A stretch of DNA of 64,000 bases, taken from assembly GCA_034508935.3 (NCBI GenBank), contig CM067446.1, positions 51,181,920 through 51,245,919 on the forward strand, read 5' to 3'. A program made the translations under genes and the position numbers. The notes under the pieces were generated by a model, which was given only the letters and a program-made list of their open reading frames with translations, did no database searches and was not told where the DNA came from. Each line of letters starts with the position of its first letter. Position 1 is the first letter of the stretch. The stretch comes from Berghia stephanieae (Eukaryota; Mollusca; Gastropoda; Nudibranchia; Aeolidiidae). Shown here in pieces: positions 11,301 through 23,798 of this stretch.

Positions 11301-13180
11301 TTATTATTTCTCTAAACTGAAGACAAGGCATGTAATGTTGATGCAGCCATTTCTTAGCAAGAAATGACTGAGTTCACTCTGTCGATACTTTGGACTCATT
11401 TGTTGTCACCACCAATAAGTTCATCCAGCAGTTGTCGAAAGGAAACTGAGTACACCATCCTAGAGTGTTGACCCTGGGGAATGGCTTGCTGACACTGGAA
11501 AAAAAACTGCTTTCTGTTTCAAAGATTAGGATCCTTTTACATACACACATAGAGAGACAGAAAAATATGCATATTTACATCTGGACATATACTATAATAT
11601 TGATAACACTGCCACAATGTTAAACCACAAGACTATTGTTTAATCAGGTTCATCCACAAGATGTTAATAATCAGCCATCACTTTCATACAGTTTTGTATC
11701 GAAAGAAAATTCGATTCATCCATGTCATTTTTAGTTGTATATATATATATTTGTTTTGATGCTACACATCGGGCTTGATCATGGTGCGAGGACGAATTTT
11801 AACTCCATATCATTCTCAAGTTAACTCCTTAGCAGTGTGTATGCCTTAACTCTCCTGAGTTCACATAATTGAAATTCAAACAAATGTGTGCGATTCTCTG
11901 TACACATGAACTTGAAAGAGACTTGTACTTGTATTTAATTCCACTCCTATCTTTGGTGATCTTCAAATTTGAAGATCCTCCAGCTTAATCCCTTAATGGC
12001 AAGACTAAGTTTCTTTTTTTTTCTCATTATTTTTATGTATTGTTGTTTGTTTTGTGGGGGACTTTTTTTAATGGGTTTGTTGGGGGGAGGGGGGGTGTAC
12101 TGTTGCCTTGACAGTTCTGCCCCTCCCTACATTTCGAAATTTGTTGAAAGTTGTTAAAAATCCCTTTGTCAATTACATTTCGCTTACGAAGCTACAGATC
12201 TAGGTATTTCTCTGATATTATAGGAAAGCTGGAATGAGATACTGTTCTCACTTTGGGTCAACTGTGTGGAAACAGAGCATCCATGAATCTATCTCTACGA
12301 ATGTGTAAATAATTATTATTAAGTCATTGCAATTTAAGCACTTTGTCTTAAATTTTAGAGCTCTTCAAAAGACCATCTTTATTATAACAGCAGACCTCAC
12401 AGTACGTCTTGCACCAAGAGAATTGTAGCAGTAATGCAACCGTGGCTTTAGTTAGGGCCAAATCGAATCAGTTATTGCTCTCTTTGTGAATGTGGGAAGA
12501 AATGATGTCGGGATATAATTAAATTTGCCTGCAAAGGGTTAGATTGTAGACTTTTTTACATTTGTTCTGTGTGTGTGTGTACTTGCATTTATTGAATTAT
12601 AATTTTGATCAACTTGCCAATAGGAAATCAGCATTTATTCTCATCTTTGGAGAGGAGAAGCCTTATAGTCATGTTGTTATATCATAGTAATTTGTTTCTA
12701 TTGTTAATATTTTAATATTACCGTACAAATATTACAGTTATTAAAAATATTTTTATTTCAAGTTTCTTGTTGAGATCACATTAAGCATATTTTTTTCCTC
12801 CTGTATATAAATTATTCGAAAATATATTATGAGAAAGAAAATTCTTTCTTTTACATTGGCAAACATAAATATTATTACATCGTTGATTTGTATAATAAAT
12901 ATATTTATATATACCGTATTGGTACTTTATACCTCTCTTCCAATGTAAAAAAAAAAACAATGTCTTGTAATATTTAATTTTCTCATCATTTCATCTCTCT
13001 TTATTGATGCTGCTCCTTTTTATTTTATATTATTTGTTGTTTGTATAATATTCATGCATACTTACTATGTCTTCATTTTTGTATGGAAAATTCGCAATAT
13101 AATATTCTCAAGGATGCAATCATGTATTTGAAAAAATTGATAGCAGAGACTGATGCAAGAATATCTGAAAATGTGTATGT
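11301..13180. other. Intergenic, unassigned
   Basis: AT-rich with short G-, T- and AT-runs. No coding region, RNA gene or repeat copy was recognised. Confidence 0.4.
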
Positions 13181-13182
13181 TT

Positions 13183-13330
13183 CAGTGTCAGACAAATCAG
13201 AAAGGAAAATGCGTACAAGAAAATAAGTAGTAAATCATCCCAACCATGAGGTAACCTTTGTGGTGAAATGGTAGCATATGTGAACGATTATCAGGAGGTC
13301 CGAAGTTCAATCCAGAAATTTTCTTTGAGA
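13183..13330 (+). mobile_element. Two partial tRNA-headed SINE (family G) pieces
   Basis: CAGTGTCAGACAAATCAGAA is the reverse-oriented body also seen at 61100 and 61600. It is followed by a tRNA-like head TTTGTGGTGAAATGGTAGCA with GGTCCGAAGTTCAATCC. The two pieces face each other, so this is two truncated copies or a rearranged one. Confidence 0.55.
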
Positions 13331-13436
13331 TGATTTTCTTTTTGCAGTTTTTTTGTTTTTGTTTTTTTTAAATTTTGTTTTGTTTTATGTTTTGTCTTTC
13401 ACTTGATCATCACCTTCTCAGATTTTTGTCTTCTAA

Positions 13437-13510
13437 TTGATTTTCATCATAAACAATAAAAACACCCAGTCTGTTGATTTTCATCATAAACAATAAAAAC
13501 ACCCAGTCTG
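13437..13510. repeat. Perfect 37-bp tandem duplication
   Basis: The unit beginning TTGATTTTCATCATAAAC and ending ACACCCAGTCTG occurs at 13437-13473 and again, identical, at 13474-13510. Identity implies recent origin or an assembly duplication. Confidence 0.95.
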
Positions 13511-13739
13511 TTGGGTTTTTTTAGTTTGTCGATTTAAACCCCACAAAAAATGTAGTTTAACTCAATGTGCTTTATTTAATAGAGCCATTGAGTTAGGGTA
13601 ATTAATCATGATTTCACCATGCCTTCATATTGACATTGAACTAGACTCATGCCACGGGCGTCTAAAAAAAATCAATAATTTTGGGAGTGAAAATTATGAA
13701 TCCGAATAAAAATCTGCTTCCTATAATGCATGATTTCCA

Positions 13740-13743
<4 letters not shown>

Positions 13744-13820
<77 letters not shown>
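13744..13820. repeat. (AT)n microsatellite
   Basis: About 77 bases of alternating AT with one TT interruption near its middle, followed by a short CA run. Could form a cruciform. Confidence 0.95.
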
Positions 13821-13830
<10 letters not shown>

Positions 13831-13832
<2 letters not shown>

Positions 13833-16020
13833 AATATTTAGTATAAAATATTAGTTCATTTAAATCCTAAAACTTGTCTGAGTAAAATAAGCCCATTGTC
13901 ACTCGTGTCATTATAAAATATATATTCAGAAATTAGAAAAAAATCTGAATTTGGTCAAACAATACCCCACACCTCCACAAATGATAAACAAAAAATCTAC
14001 TGAATAAAAATTTTGTATAAATGGGACTCACCAAGTACCATGATATAGTTTGGGCAGCTTTTTAAATTGTTTTGTTTTGGGTTTGTTTTGTCCTCAGATT
14101 TGTTAGAATGAACAGTTTAGGTCAAAATTGTAAATGAAATAATTTATTTACTATTTCCAAACAATGCATCGCAATCGTTACTACTACGCACAAATGAAAT
14201 GCAGATTTTTAAAATGTTATGTTGCATTATCATTTTTTTTTTTTTGGGGGGGGGGGGGGGTTGTGTCGTTTGAATCAATGTTTAGATTCGTGTATTCCGA
14301 TAGAGCCTTCAGAAATCAAATGGTATGAATATGTATAAGATTTTTACATTGTTAGGGTATTGTTTGTATGTGTTCTTTGGGGTTTTGTTCGCTTGTTTTG
14401 TTTTTATTTTTGTTGTTGTTGTCTATTATTGTTTTTTTCTTTTTTTTTTTTTTTTTTTTTGGGGGGGGGGGGGGAAGAGAGAATGGAACGAGGGGGCAGA
14501 GTCTGTATTTTTTTCTTTATACTTTTTAATATTTGATTTGTTTTCCTCTCAAAGAAGAACTACCAGTGCTTCTGTTAAATATGTTATATTTTTTGCTTTG
14601 AAATTGGAATAAGAGCACGATTCGGGACATGCAAAAAAAATTTCGAGAAAACTGTAGTTCAAGAAAATTGTACACAGAGACTAATAAGGAAAAAAAATTG
14701 GGCTATTCGAATGAGTTCAGGGAAACTGTGTGTTCGAGGAAACCATACTTGTCTCTAAGTGGATAGAGATACTCTTTAGATTGGAGACATATATTGTCCC
14801 TTGGGTAGGCTTTACAAGGCTTCACGCCTTTGATGTTTTTTCTATCCCTTTCCACATTTCATCCTATTTCAGGAATAAAACTTTGGTTTATATTGCCAAA
14901 TCCTTGACTTAGATGTTTAATTTACTTAGCAGAAAGCAATCTGATGATTGTTTCTTTTTGTTAAAGTTAGAGATGATCATATTATTCCTTATTGATCATC
15001 TATGTTACGTTATCGATTGGAATGTATTGTGTAACCGTTTCATCTCGTTTTTGTAGGTGGTCCAGTGCTTGCGTCTAGATGGGATTTTGAGGTAGGTTCA
15101 AACTAAAAACCTGAATCAAATGCTCTTGAGATCTACTTTTATTCAATGTTAGAATGTAACCCCTGTTTCTTACAATTTTTTACCTTTTTTTTTTTTAAAG
15201 TGAAGATAATTAAAATCATCCCATCATCTTTCTTTTCACTGGTACAGATATGACATAGACGTGGTGCAAACTCCTGAAAACAAGAAAATATTAACGCCAG
15301 TTGTCCTTAGTTAATATGTTGAAACATGAAAATTGATTGTGTGGGCCATTGAAAATCATGGTCATCAATAAAAAACCACAAACTCTCCAGAGTTTCATGG
15401 GATTTACAAATTAATAATTGTGGATGGATATCGGTGTGTATCTGAGAGAGAAAGAAGAGAATGTGTGTGGGGGTTAATTTCTATTTTTACAATTGGCTTA
15501 TTATCTCGGGATTCAAGTGCCCCCGACATAAGTCATAGTGTCAAATATGGCCCATAAATATGTTTCAATACGGATCTATAGTGTAATCATGATTGATAGG
15601 ACATCCTAGATTATATAATCTGGTCATTATGCGTTGATTCGCATGAGTTATAAAGGCTATATAGTATCAGTTTTCATGTGTAATTAAGTAGATTACATTG
15701 CATTCTCTACTAAATTCTGTCATGATTGTATAATTGTCATTTTTCTCTTTTTCCAAGAATTGCACCAAGAATGTTGAGCAATGTGCAATATTATAAACAT
15801 TTGCTACATCTCTGTGAGATCTTATGCTGAGTGTTTGCATATATGTCATCCAAATACATAGATCATGGATGTTAGCTCTTTTTAATTATAGTTTGTTTTG
15901 TTCTGTTTTTGTAAGGTAGAATCATTTTCAACTTGGTAATAAAATAAATTCAGACTGTTCGCATGTCTTTGTTGTTGATTTTTAAACATGTTAGTTCTTG
16001 GGATGTACTTAATTTCTCTA
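13831..16020. other. Intergenic, unassigned
   Basis: AT-rich sequence with G- and T-homopolymers at 14228-14260 and 14440-14475. No gene or recognised repeat. A short open stretch between an acceptor- and donor-like site near 15057-15095 has no continuation. Confidence 0.4.
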
Positions 16021-16021
16021 T

Positions 16022-16485
16022 CTGGGTGGGGTTCCTGGCCTCCCATAGTGGCCAGGGAGCACTTGCTGTCTTCTATCCCCCTGTATGTTTTCCAACATGC
16101 TGTCTTCCGACTTTGTCTTGGAATGAGATCACTCGGTTTTGTCCTGGCCCTGGCTGGATACCTTGCTTGGGTTTTGGGAGATGATGTTTTTCTTGTAAAT
16201 CATCTCTCTGTTACTGTTATGCATTGTATTATTTTTGTTTTACATATGATTTGTAAAACATGTGAGTGCGTTCCTCTTACTCGTAGTGGGGAACCTGTGC
16301 TTGTGTCAGGATGTGACATTTAGGTGATCTCAAACTAAGTACATTGATAGTGTGCTCTTGGAATCTACATCTGTTCCCTATTTGAACTAATCCCCTTTGT
16401 CTTCCTTTTTCTTAGGTACTTTAATTGTAATTCTAGAACTATTTACTATCCAATTTTCTTCCTTTTTGCTGGCGCTGATATTAAA
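16022..16485 (+). mobile_element. C-element, plus orientation, 3'-truncated
   Basis: Begins CTGGGTGGGGTTCCTGGCCT, the usual 5' end of this family, and includes GTGACATTTAGGTGATCTCA, CTTGGAATCTACATCTGTTC and TTCTAGAACTATTTACTATC. It ends in the GGCGCTGATAT region and runs into a second partial copy. Confidence 0.8.
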
Positions 16486-16955
16486 TTACTTTCTGTCTTA
16501 GTCTTGGAATGAGATTATTGGATTTGTCCTTGACTTGGTTAGAGACCTCGGTTGGAAGGGAAACAGTCGATGGGAGATGATATTTTTCCCCTTGTAAATC
16601 ATCTTTGTGTATTGTTATATTTCCTGTTTTTATAATATAAATAATGATTTGTTGAATGTATTCTTCTGCTGAGATCCCATACTTGGTTCTGGATGAGACT
16701 TTTAGGTGATGTCTGTTATTTTTTAAAGGGTTTTAGTTTTATGGCGCTAGCGACACATAGGTGTTCTCAAACAGTGCACTGATAGTGTGCTCTTGGAATA
16801 ACATCCTGTTCCCAATTTGAACCATTCCCTTTGTCTTCCATTTTCTCGTTTGCTTTAAATTGTAAATCTAGATTTTTTTTTACTTTCCCATTTTTTCCCT
16901 GTTTACTGACGCTGAAATGACCTAAATGCGTTACAAGGACAAGCGCTTTAAAACT
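16486..16955 (+). mobile_element. C-element, plus orientation, 5'-truncated
   Basis: Starts at the family's GTCTTGGAATGAGATTA segment and continues to GACGCTGAAATGACCTAAAT and ACAAGCGCTTTAAAA near the 3' end. It has internal differences from its neighbour, so this is a separate, older insertion rather than a duplication. Confidence 0.75.
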
Positions 16956-17437
16956 AACAAGTACTCTTCTTATATTCAGCATTTTGTTTTTAACCAGTTA
17001 ACTGCCATACTCTTTTTAAAAAATTGTATTAAAATATTTGAGGTCAAGATGAGGGTCATTTAAATCGATCGATATTTGAAGGACCAGATTTCTGGACAAA
17101 TTTTTAAATAGGAGTTTTTCCAGAGTAGGCCCCTATGGTGGTTAACTGGTTAAGGCAGATTCTACAGAACATAACGAAATAGAAAGAAAAAAACTGATTT
17201 CTCATGTCTTATCTATTCTTTTTTGAGTGAGGAGACGCCTTTTTCTTTGTATTACGTATTACAAGGAATCTACATACACAAGAAATGTGTTTGGCTATTT
17301 TTTTTTTGTTTTTGTTACTTGTCTTGAACAGACAATTTATGTTCGATGTCACTTATTCCTGGTCCTTTACTAATTCGATGTCATGGTATTGAACTACCTA
17401 AAAAAGAATGTGAAAAGCTATTTTATGTTCCAAATAT
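16956..17437. other. Between C-elements, unassigned
   Basis: AT-rich sequence with no recognised gene or repeat copy. Confidence 0.4.
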
Positions 17438-17834
17438 TTTAGATTTACAATCAAAGCAAGCCAAAGGGGAATGGTTCAAATAGGGAACAGATGTAGATTC
17501 CAAGAGACACACTATTAGTGTAGGAGTTTGAGACCACCTAAAAGACACGAGCACAGGATCCCACTAAGAGGAATATACTCAAATGCTTACATTATACATT
17601 CAAAACAACAAATACAATACATTGACAGAGAGATGATTTACAAGGAAAAAAAATATCTTCCAAAACATTAAATATATATTCAAAAGTTCCCCCCCCCCCC
17701 CCCCAGCCAGGGCCAGGACAACACTAAGTAGTCTCATACCAAGACAGAAGGCAAATTGGAAAACAGCTATAGAGGAATAGAAAACTCAGTAAGTGCCTCC
17801 CTGCCCACTATGGGAGGTCAGGAACCCCACCCAG
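17438..17834 (-). mobile_element. C-element, minus orientation, 3' end missing
   Basis: Reverse-oriented family sequence from the TTAGATTTACAATCAAAGC region to GGAACCCCACCCAG, the reverse of the 5' end. It contains a poly-C run of about 16 bases near 17689. Confidence 0.8.
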
Positions 17835-18768
17835 AAATCAAAACAAAATCTGACAATTAAAAAGAGAAATGATAATAAAGGTTTTCATTTGGGGAAGAAT
17901 TTAATGAGTGACATTTATAACCAGGAAAATTGTAGAATTTTGTCGAGCAATCATGTCAAAACAATAACTTGATAATTATTCATTTACCATATCACATAGA
18001 TTGACAAAGAGAAACATACAATGTGAAAGGTATAACCAATACAATCGGTATTCATAATGTTAAAATACAATCACAAACAAACGTGTAATAAATAATAATA
18101 ATATACAATCACCAAAACAACTTACAATTCTAATTATACTTACCATAATGTAACTCTTATTTTTGAAATGTATTTCAAATCTTCATTTATGAATATCAGT
18201 CAAATCTAGAACGCAATATAAGACTGGCCTAAATATCGTTTTCATAACATTCTATACTTTAATACATTAATTTTAAATTATTTTAAAAAGCTGGGGAATA
18301 TTTAGTCATCATTTTCTCAGATGAAAAATATCCACACAAAAAAAATGATCGTCTGCCAAAAAAAGAAAAAAAAACAAAAAAAATATAGTCCACTCTTTTC
18401 GACCATTTGAGAAGATATTCCTGATATAATTCCAATGCTAAACCCATTTTTAAAATAATTTTTATTATCATTTAATCCAGAGAAACAGATAAAAACTCAA
18501 TTTTCCAAAATAGCTGAAAATTCGTGTCTTTTTTGGGTGGAATTTTATGAAAATGACATTTTGGCACAACCTCATATAACAACTAACTTAATTTTTTCAT
18601 ATTCTAAGCCTTCACATCACTCTCATCCTATTGTACCTACCAAAACTTCTTTTTTCTCTATATTTATATCATTTCTATTACTCCCAATAATTGTCCTTTT
18701 CATTCACAAGTAAATGGTCCAAGAACCAAACTTTGATACGTTAAAACAATATTCTAGGACAGAGCAAC
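17835..18768. other. Intergenic, unassigned
   Basis: AT-rich sequence. No gene or repeat copy recognised. Confidence 0.4.
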
Positions 18769-19287
18769 TTTGTTTGTTTTTTAAGGGTATTTACGGCGCT
18801 TACATTACAACACATTTAGGTCATATCAGCGCCAGTAAAAAGGAAGAAAGTTGGATTCTAAAAAACATTCTAGATGTACTATTAAAAGGACTTGCAGACA
18901 AAGTAAGATAAAGGAGAATGTTTCAAATAAGGAACAGATGTAGATTCCAAGAGCAAACTATCAATGTACTTAGTTTGAGATCAACCAAAAGTCTCACTCA
19001 GACACCAGCAAAAGATCCCACTAGGAGGAATACACTCAAATGTTTACAAATCATATGTTTAAAATACAAAAATAACAGTACATAACAGAGAGATGAATTA
19101 CAAGGAAAAAAATATAATCTCCCAAAACTATAACTATACATTGGAATGTTTCCATCTCAGCCAAGGACTCCGGCCATGGTCAGGACAAAACTAAGTTATC
19201 TCATTCCAAGTCAAAGACAGAAAGCTATTGGAAAACAGATACAGGGGGATAGAAGACACACTATGGGAGGTCGGGAACCCCACCCAG
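18769..19287 (-). mobile_element. C-element, minus orientation, near full length
   Basis: Runs from the tail (TTTGTTTTTTAAGGGTATTT in plus sense) through CATATCAGCGCCAGTAAAAA to GGGAACCCCACCCAG. About 520 bases, close to the intact copy at 62622. Confidence 0.82.
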
Positions 19288-20049
19288 AATGAGCACAATG
19301 ATTAAGAGTCATTCATTCACCACCATGAAGAATAACAAAAAAAATCCCAGATGACCATTGAAAAATAATGCTTCGAACAAATTTTCATAAAACCATGGAT
19401 AACCTTTTCATTAAATGAGATTTATACAAGCTACAGACAAGTTGTCATGTAAGATGAGGTTACAAGACTATAATTCTTACAGAGGATCGTGCCATTGACA
19501 ATAAAAAATATGGATATAACCATGAAAAATAAATCCATCCCTAAATAGAAGTGTGAGAAGATTGAACAGGACAAAACTCTGGGCAATCCCTTCCACATAA
19601 ATTTTAAATCCAAATATGTGCGTGTGAAGGTACTTTACATTATATACAAGAATGGGTGAAAAATAATGACTTAAGTATAAATGGCAAAGAAAAAAAAACG
19701 AATCAATATACCTAGAATGTAAAAGGAGAAATTAAAATCAAAACCAAAATATCTTTCCAAAGCATCAATACAAACTTGATAAATAACTTTAAAGGTTTTT
19801 TTAACAGGTCCATATAATATTTCAATTTAAGACAAATCACAAGCTTTTTCTTCCATTCCGAATGAATTTGATGACAAAAAAAAATTAAATAATTATGTAA
19901 ATATAATCGAAGATATCCGAGCTGAGAAAACTGTTTCCCCCTGATGGTGCTACATACACATCATGAATAATAATAGGAAAATAATTTAACTTTTTTTTAA
20001 TTAACAAAGAAATGACATAATATTGTGTGGAAATTTATCAAGCAACTTC
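19288..20049. other. Intergenic, unassigned
   Basis: AT-rich sequence without recognised features. Confidence 0.4.
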
Positions 20050-20190
20050 TTTGGTGAAGATAATGGTAGCACGTCTGACTGATAATCCAAAAGTCTGGGT
20101 TCTATCTCAAGTTGCAGCAGGCTGATATTTTTCTTGAATTAAATATTTCTACTTTGTCTCATACACTTTTTCAAAAATTTAATTACAGAG
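20050..20190 (+). mobile_element. tRNA-headed SINE (family G) copy
   Basis: GATAATGGTAGCACGTCTGA then GGGTTCTATCTCAAGTTGCA resembles the tRNA-like head at 61490; TTCTACTTTGTCTCATACA matches its body. Diverged. Confidence 0.5.
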
Positions 20191-20284
20191 CAAAAAAATT
20201 CATGATGCTTCAAATGTCTTAACACATGTCAACCAACTTATATTTACGACAAATTGAAGTTATATACATCCATATAATCTACCC

Positions 20285-20550
20285 GATCCCTTCGCTCATC
20301 ATCTAATGGAAAATTGCCAGCTACTCTAGGATAGAGTTCTTAGGCGACATGTGGAGGACCCTCTTTTTCTAGAAAAGTCTGAATGCCCTGGAACAATCTT
20401 TCAAAAAAAGTAAGACATTGTCCATCAGAAGAAATGTTTAAAAAGAATCTTAAAAATTTGCTCTTTCCCGAATTAATATGCTCGAGTTCCTGTAAAGCAC
20501 TCTCAGCACTTCCTCATGGTAAGGAAGAGCGCTCAACAAATATTATGTTT
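20285..20550 (+). mobile_element. LINE 3'-end fragment
   Basis: Broken frames give LNALEQSFKK and FKKNLKNLLF-like residues, the end of a CR1-type second open frame, followed by GGAAGAGCGCTCAACAAATA and a T-rich stretch like LINE 3' UTR ends. Short and degraded. Confidence 0.5.
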
Positions 20551-20993
20551 ATTTGTTTTTAAGGGCTTCACAGCGCTCGCGACATATTTAGGTCAGTGAA
20601 AAAGGAAGAAAATGGGATAATCCAAAAATTCTAAAATTACAATTAAAGCACTCAAGAAAATCTAAAACAAAGAGGAAATGGTTCAAATAGGGAACAGATG
20701 TAGAGTCCAAGAGCATACCATCAATGTATTTAGTTGGACCTCATCCCGACACCAGCACAGGATCCCACTAAGAGGAATACACTCAAAAATTTACAATATA
20801 TGCTCAAAACAAAAAATACAACATCATTACATAAAAGAGAGATGTTTAACATAGACTTTTCTCTCAGCCGAGAAATACGGGCAAGGGCCAAGACAAAACC
20901 AAGTAATCCCCTTCCAAAGACAGAGAGCAACTCAGACAACAAATATAGGGGGATAGAAGTAGAAGACGCAGCAAAGACCCCAACAAGTACCCA
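20551..20993 (-). mobile_element. C-element, minus orientation (cluster copy 1)
   Basis: From TTTTTAAGGGCTTCACAGCG through GAACAGATGTAGAGTCCAAG to the GAAATACGGGCAAGGGCC and GCAACTCAGA regions. The 5'-most part is replaced at the join with the next copy (ACCCAGTTTG). Confidence 0.78.
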
Positions 20994-21002
20994 GTTTGTT
21001 TT

Positions 21003-21250
21003 GCTTTGTTTTTTTAAGGGGTTTACGGCACGTGCAACACATTTAGTTCATTTCAACATAAGTAAAAAGGAAGAAAATGGAATAGTAAAAAGTTCTCGAA
21101 TTACAATTAAAGCACTCAAGAAAAAGCAAGACAAAGGGGAATTGGTTCGAATAGGGAACAGCTGTAGATTCCAAGAGCACACTATCAGTGTACTTAGTTT
21201 TGAGATCACTTAAATGTCTCATCCAGACACAAGGTCTCCAATATAAGAGG
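21003..21250 (-). mobile_element. C-element, minus orientation (cluster copy 2, truncated)
   Basis: Contains only the 3' half: TTTTTTTAAGGGGTTTACGG through GATTCCAAGAGCACACTATC to TCATCCAGACACAAGG. It is cut off by the next copy, whose tail begins at once. Confidence 0.78.
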
Positions 21251-21910
21251 TTTGTTTGTTTTTGTTTTTTAAGGGTATTACGGTGCTTGCGACACATTTA
21301 GGTGATTTCAGCGTTAGAAAATTTTTTTTTAAAAGATTCTAGATTTACAATTTCAAAGCACTCAAGAAAAATTAAGACAAAGGGGAAGGATTGAAATAGG
21401 GAACATGTAGATTTCAAAAGCACACTATCAGTGTAGTCTGAGATCACCTGAAAGTCTCATCTAGACACAAACCCTGGCCTGGCCTCCACTAAGAGGAAGA
21501 CCCTCAAATGTTTAGAAACCTATATATATATATTCATAATAAATACAATAGTAAACAGAGACATGACTTACAAGGAAAAAATATCATCTCCCAAAACTAA
21601 AACCTTACATTTGACTGTTTCCTTCCTGGTCAAGGACTTTGGCCATGGCCAGGACAAAACCAAGACAAGGCAGCAGCGTCTAATGGTGCTCACACTACTA
21701 TGTTATGAAGATCGATCCAATCAGCAAATTCTTTATCGCACTCATGCACCATCGCAAACCCGCCCGGAAGCTTCGTCACAACACACCGCTCAACTAGATG
21801 CTCTGCAGCTTCGAAGAAAAGGCAGAATGCAATTCGTAAAACAGATAAAAGGGGACAGAAGACACAGAATGACCTCCTGCCCAATATGGGAGGTCAGGAA
21901 CCCCACCCAG
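21251..21910 (-). mobile_element. C-element, minus orientation (cluster copy 3) with internal insert
   Basis: Complete ends (GTTTGTTTGTTTTTG tail; GGAACCCCACCCAG at the right) but about 660 bases long, because sequence around 21676-21835 is foreign to the family. See the separate entry for that insert. Confidence 0.78.
21676..21835 (-). other. GC-richer, coding-like insert inside a C-element
   Basis: This stretch has no counterpart in other C-elements. On the minus strand it reads FEAAEHLVERCVVTKLPG then GFAMVHECDKEFADWIDLHN and IVV to a stop, with amino-acid composition of a real protein. It may be a captured exon or transposase fragment; I cannot name the source. Confidence 0.4.
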
Positions 21911-22180
21911 TCCAATAAGAGGAATACACTCAAATGTCTACAAATGACATTTATGTAAAATGAAAATGATACAGTGCATAACAGAGAGATGATTTACAAG
22001 ATAAAAAATATCTTAACAACTACACATTTGACTGTTTCCCAGCCAGGGTAAGGATAAAACAAAGTGATCTCAATCCAAGACAAAGACAGAAAGCATGTTG
22101 GAAAACAGATATAGGGGGATAGAAGACACAATAAGTGCCTCCCTGCCCACTATGGGATGAAGGTCAGGAACCCGCCCAGG
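21911..22180 (-). mobile_element. C-element, minus orientation (cluster copy 4, 5' half)
   Basis: From TCCAATAAGAGGAATACACT to GGAACCCGCCCAGG; the 3' half is absent, apparently because the neighbouring copy replaced it. Confidence 0.72.
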
Positions 22181-22448
22181 TACCCAGTTTGTCGTAGAAG
22201 TCAATACAAGTAAATACTCATAGCGAATGATATTTACTTACAAATAAATCTGTCTTATAACTAATATCTATGGCAATGACAGTAATCTGGTTATATAAAC
22301 ACGACCCACTGACTTCAATCTGGATTTAAACGCCGCAAAAAATTGTTGAGTTTACGTCATGACTGATAATTATTCGAATTTTGATCAATTTTAAGTTTTA
22401 AGAAACAACATTCAATCTTGTTAATAAATTTATATCAATCGCAATCAA

Positions 22449-22709
22449 ATTTGTTTTGTTTTTAGTTTGTTTTTAAGAGTTTTATGGCACTTGCAACACA
22501 TTTATGTCATATTAGCGCCATAAAAAAGGAAGAAAATTGGATAGTAAAAAGATTCTAGAATTACAATTAAAAGGATTTGAGGAAAAAGTAAAACAGCGGG
22601 GAATTGGTTCAAATAGGGAACAGATGTAGATTCCAAGAGCACAACATCAATGTACTTTGTTTTGAGTTCACTTGAAAATCTCACCCAGACACCAGTACAA
22701 GTCCCCACT
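22449..22709 (-). mobile_element. C-element, minus orientation (cluster copy 5, 3' half)
   Basis: TTTAAGAGTTTTATGGCACT through GAACAGATGTAGATTCCAAG to GACACCAGTACAAGTCCCCACT. It is broken by insertion of the next copy right after CCCCACT. Confidence 0.76.
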
Positions 22710-23213
22710 GGTTTGTTTTTGTTTTTAAGGGTTTTACAGCACTTGCAACACAATAAGGTTATATCAGCGCCAGTAAAAAGGAAGAAAATGGGATAGTAAA
22801 AAGTTCTAGAATTACAATTAAGGCATCCAAGAAAAAGTAAGACAAAGGGGAATGGGAACAAATAGGGATCAGATGAAGATTCCAAGAGCATACCACCAAT
22901 GTACTTAGTTTGAGATCACCTATAAGTCTCATCCGGACACAAGCACAAAATCAAACAAAGAGGAATACACTCAAATGCTTACATTATACATTAAAAATAA
23001 CAAATATAATAATACATAACAGAGAGATGATTTACAAGGAAAAAAATCATCTCCCAAAACAATAATTATGCATTTGACTGTTTCTCTCCCAGCCAAACAC
23101 TACAGCCAGAGCCAAGGCAACGAAAGAAACAAATCGGAAAACAAGACATAAGGAAATAGAAGACACAGTAAGTGCCACCCTGCCCACTATGGAAGGCCAG
23201 GAACCCCACCCAG
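22710..23213 (-). mobile_element. C-element, minus orientation (cluster copy 6, near full length)
   Basis: Tail GGTTTGTTTTTGTTTTTAAG, then ATATCAGCGCCAGTAAAAAG, ending GGAACCCCACCCAG. About 500 bases. Confidence 0.8.
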
Positions 23214-23798
23214 GCAATCAAATTTCATAATTCATAAAATTCAATATCGAGTGTCTGGGTCAACTTTTAAAAGAATAGACCAGCTAGAGGCTGTGGGCCA
23301 CCAAATTTATATTGCTACGTCAAAAAGGAGATGGTCATGATGATTAACGGGTATGCAAGAATTAAATGCATGGTAACATGAATTTCGCGTCTACTCCTCT
23401 ATAACAATCATAACAACATTATATTTACATGAAACACAAGTCACCATCAGATGTCTCGACGTTATTGTCAACAGTTTTCTTTTAGCCGGAAGTCTGATGT
23501 ATCACAGGTTTTATGTTTAATCAATATTTTCCATTATTTCAATCCTAATTCTGATCTTTTATATGCTCACCTTTCCAGGGGAGATTTGAAGACCTGCTGA
23601 CTGTACAGAGTTAATCAGGATGGTCCCTATTTCTAAATTTAAAATTTAACACAGTCACCGATTTCCCAATATTTCACGCCTGGATCTAAATTTTGTATTT
23701 TAATCGACACAAACTCCTGGGTCAGGTGTAATTTGCTCATGGATATCGATATTTTAATTCTGTTTAGCCCAGCCTTAACCCTGCATGTTCCTACATGT
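23214..23798. other. Intergenic, unassigned
   Basis: No gene or repeat recognised. Confidence 0.4.

Noticed and set aside
15055-15300. Short stretches between acceptor- and donor-like signals, considered as a cytohesin exon
   Set aside because: The translation (GPVLASRWDFE) does not match cytohesin, and the true terminal exon was found at 8130-8214.
15963-16323. Open frames in the 16-kb region and others at 20734-21213, 21563-21958 and 22502-22891
   Set aside because: They fall inside C-elements and are not conserved as frames between copies.
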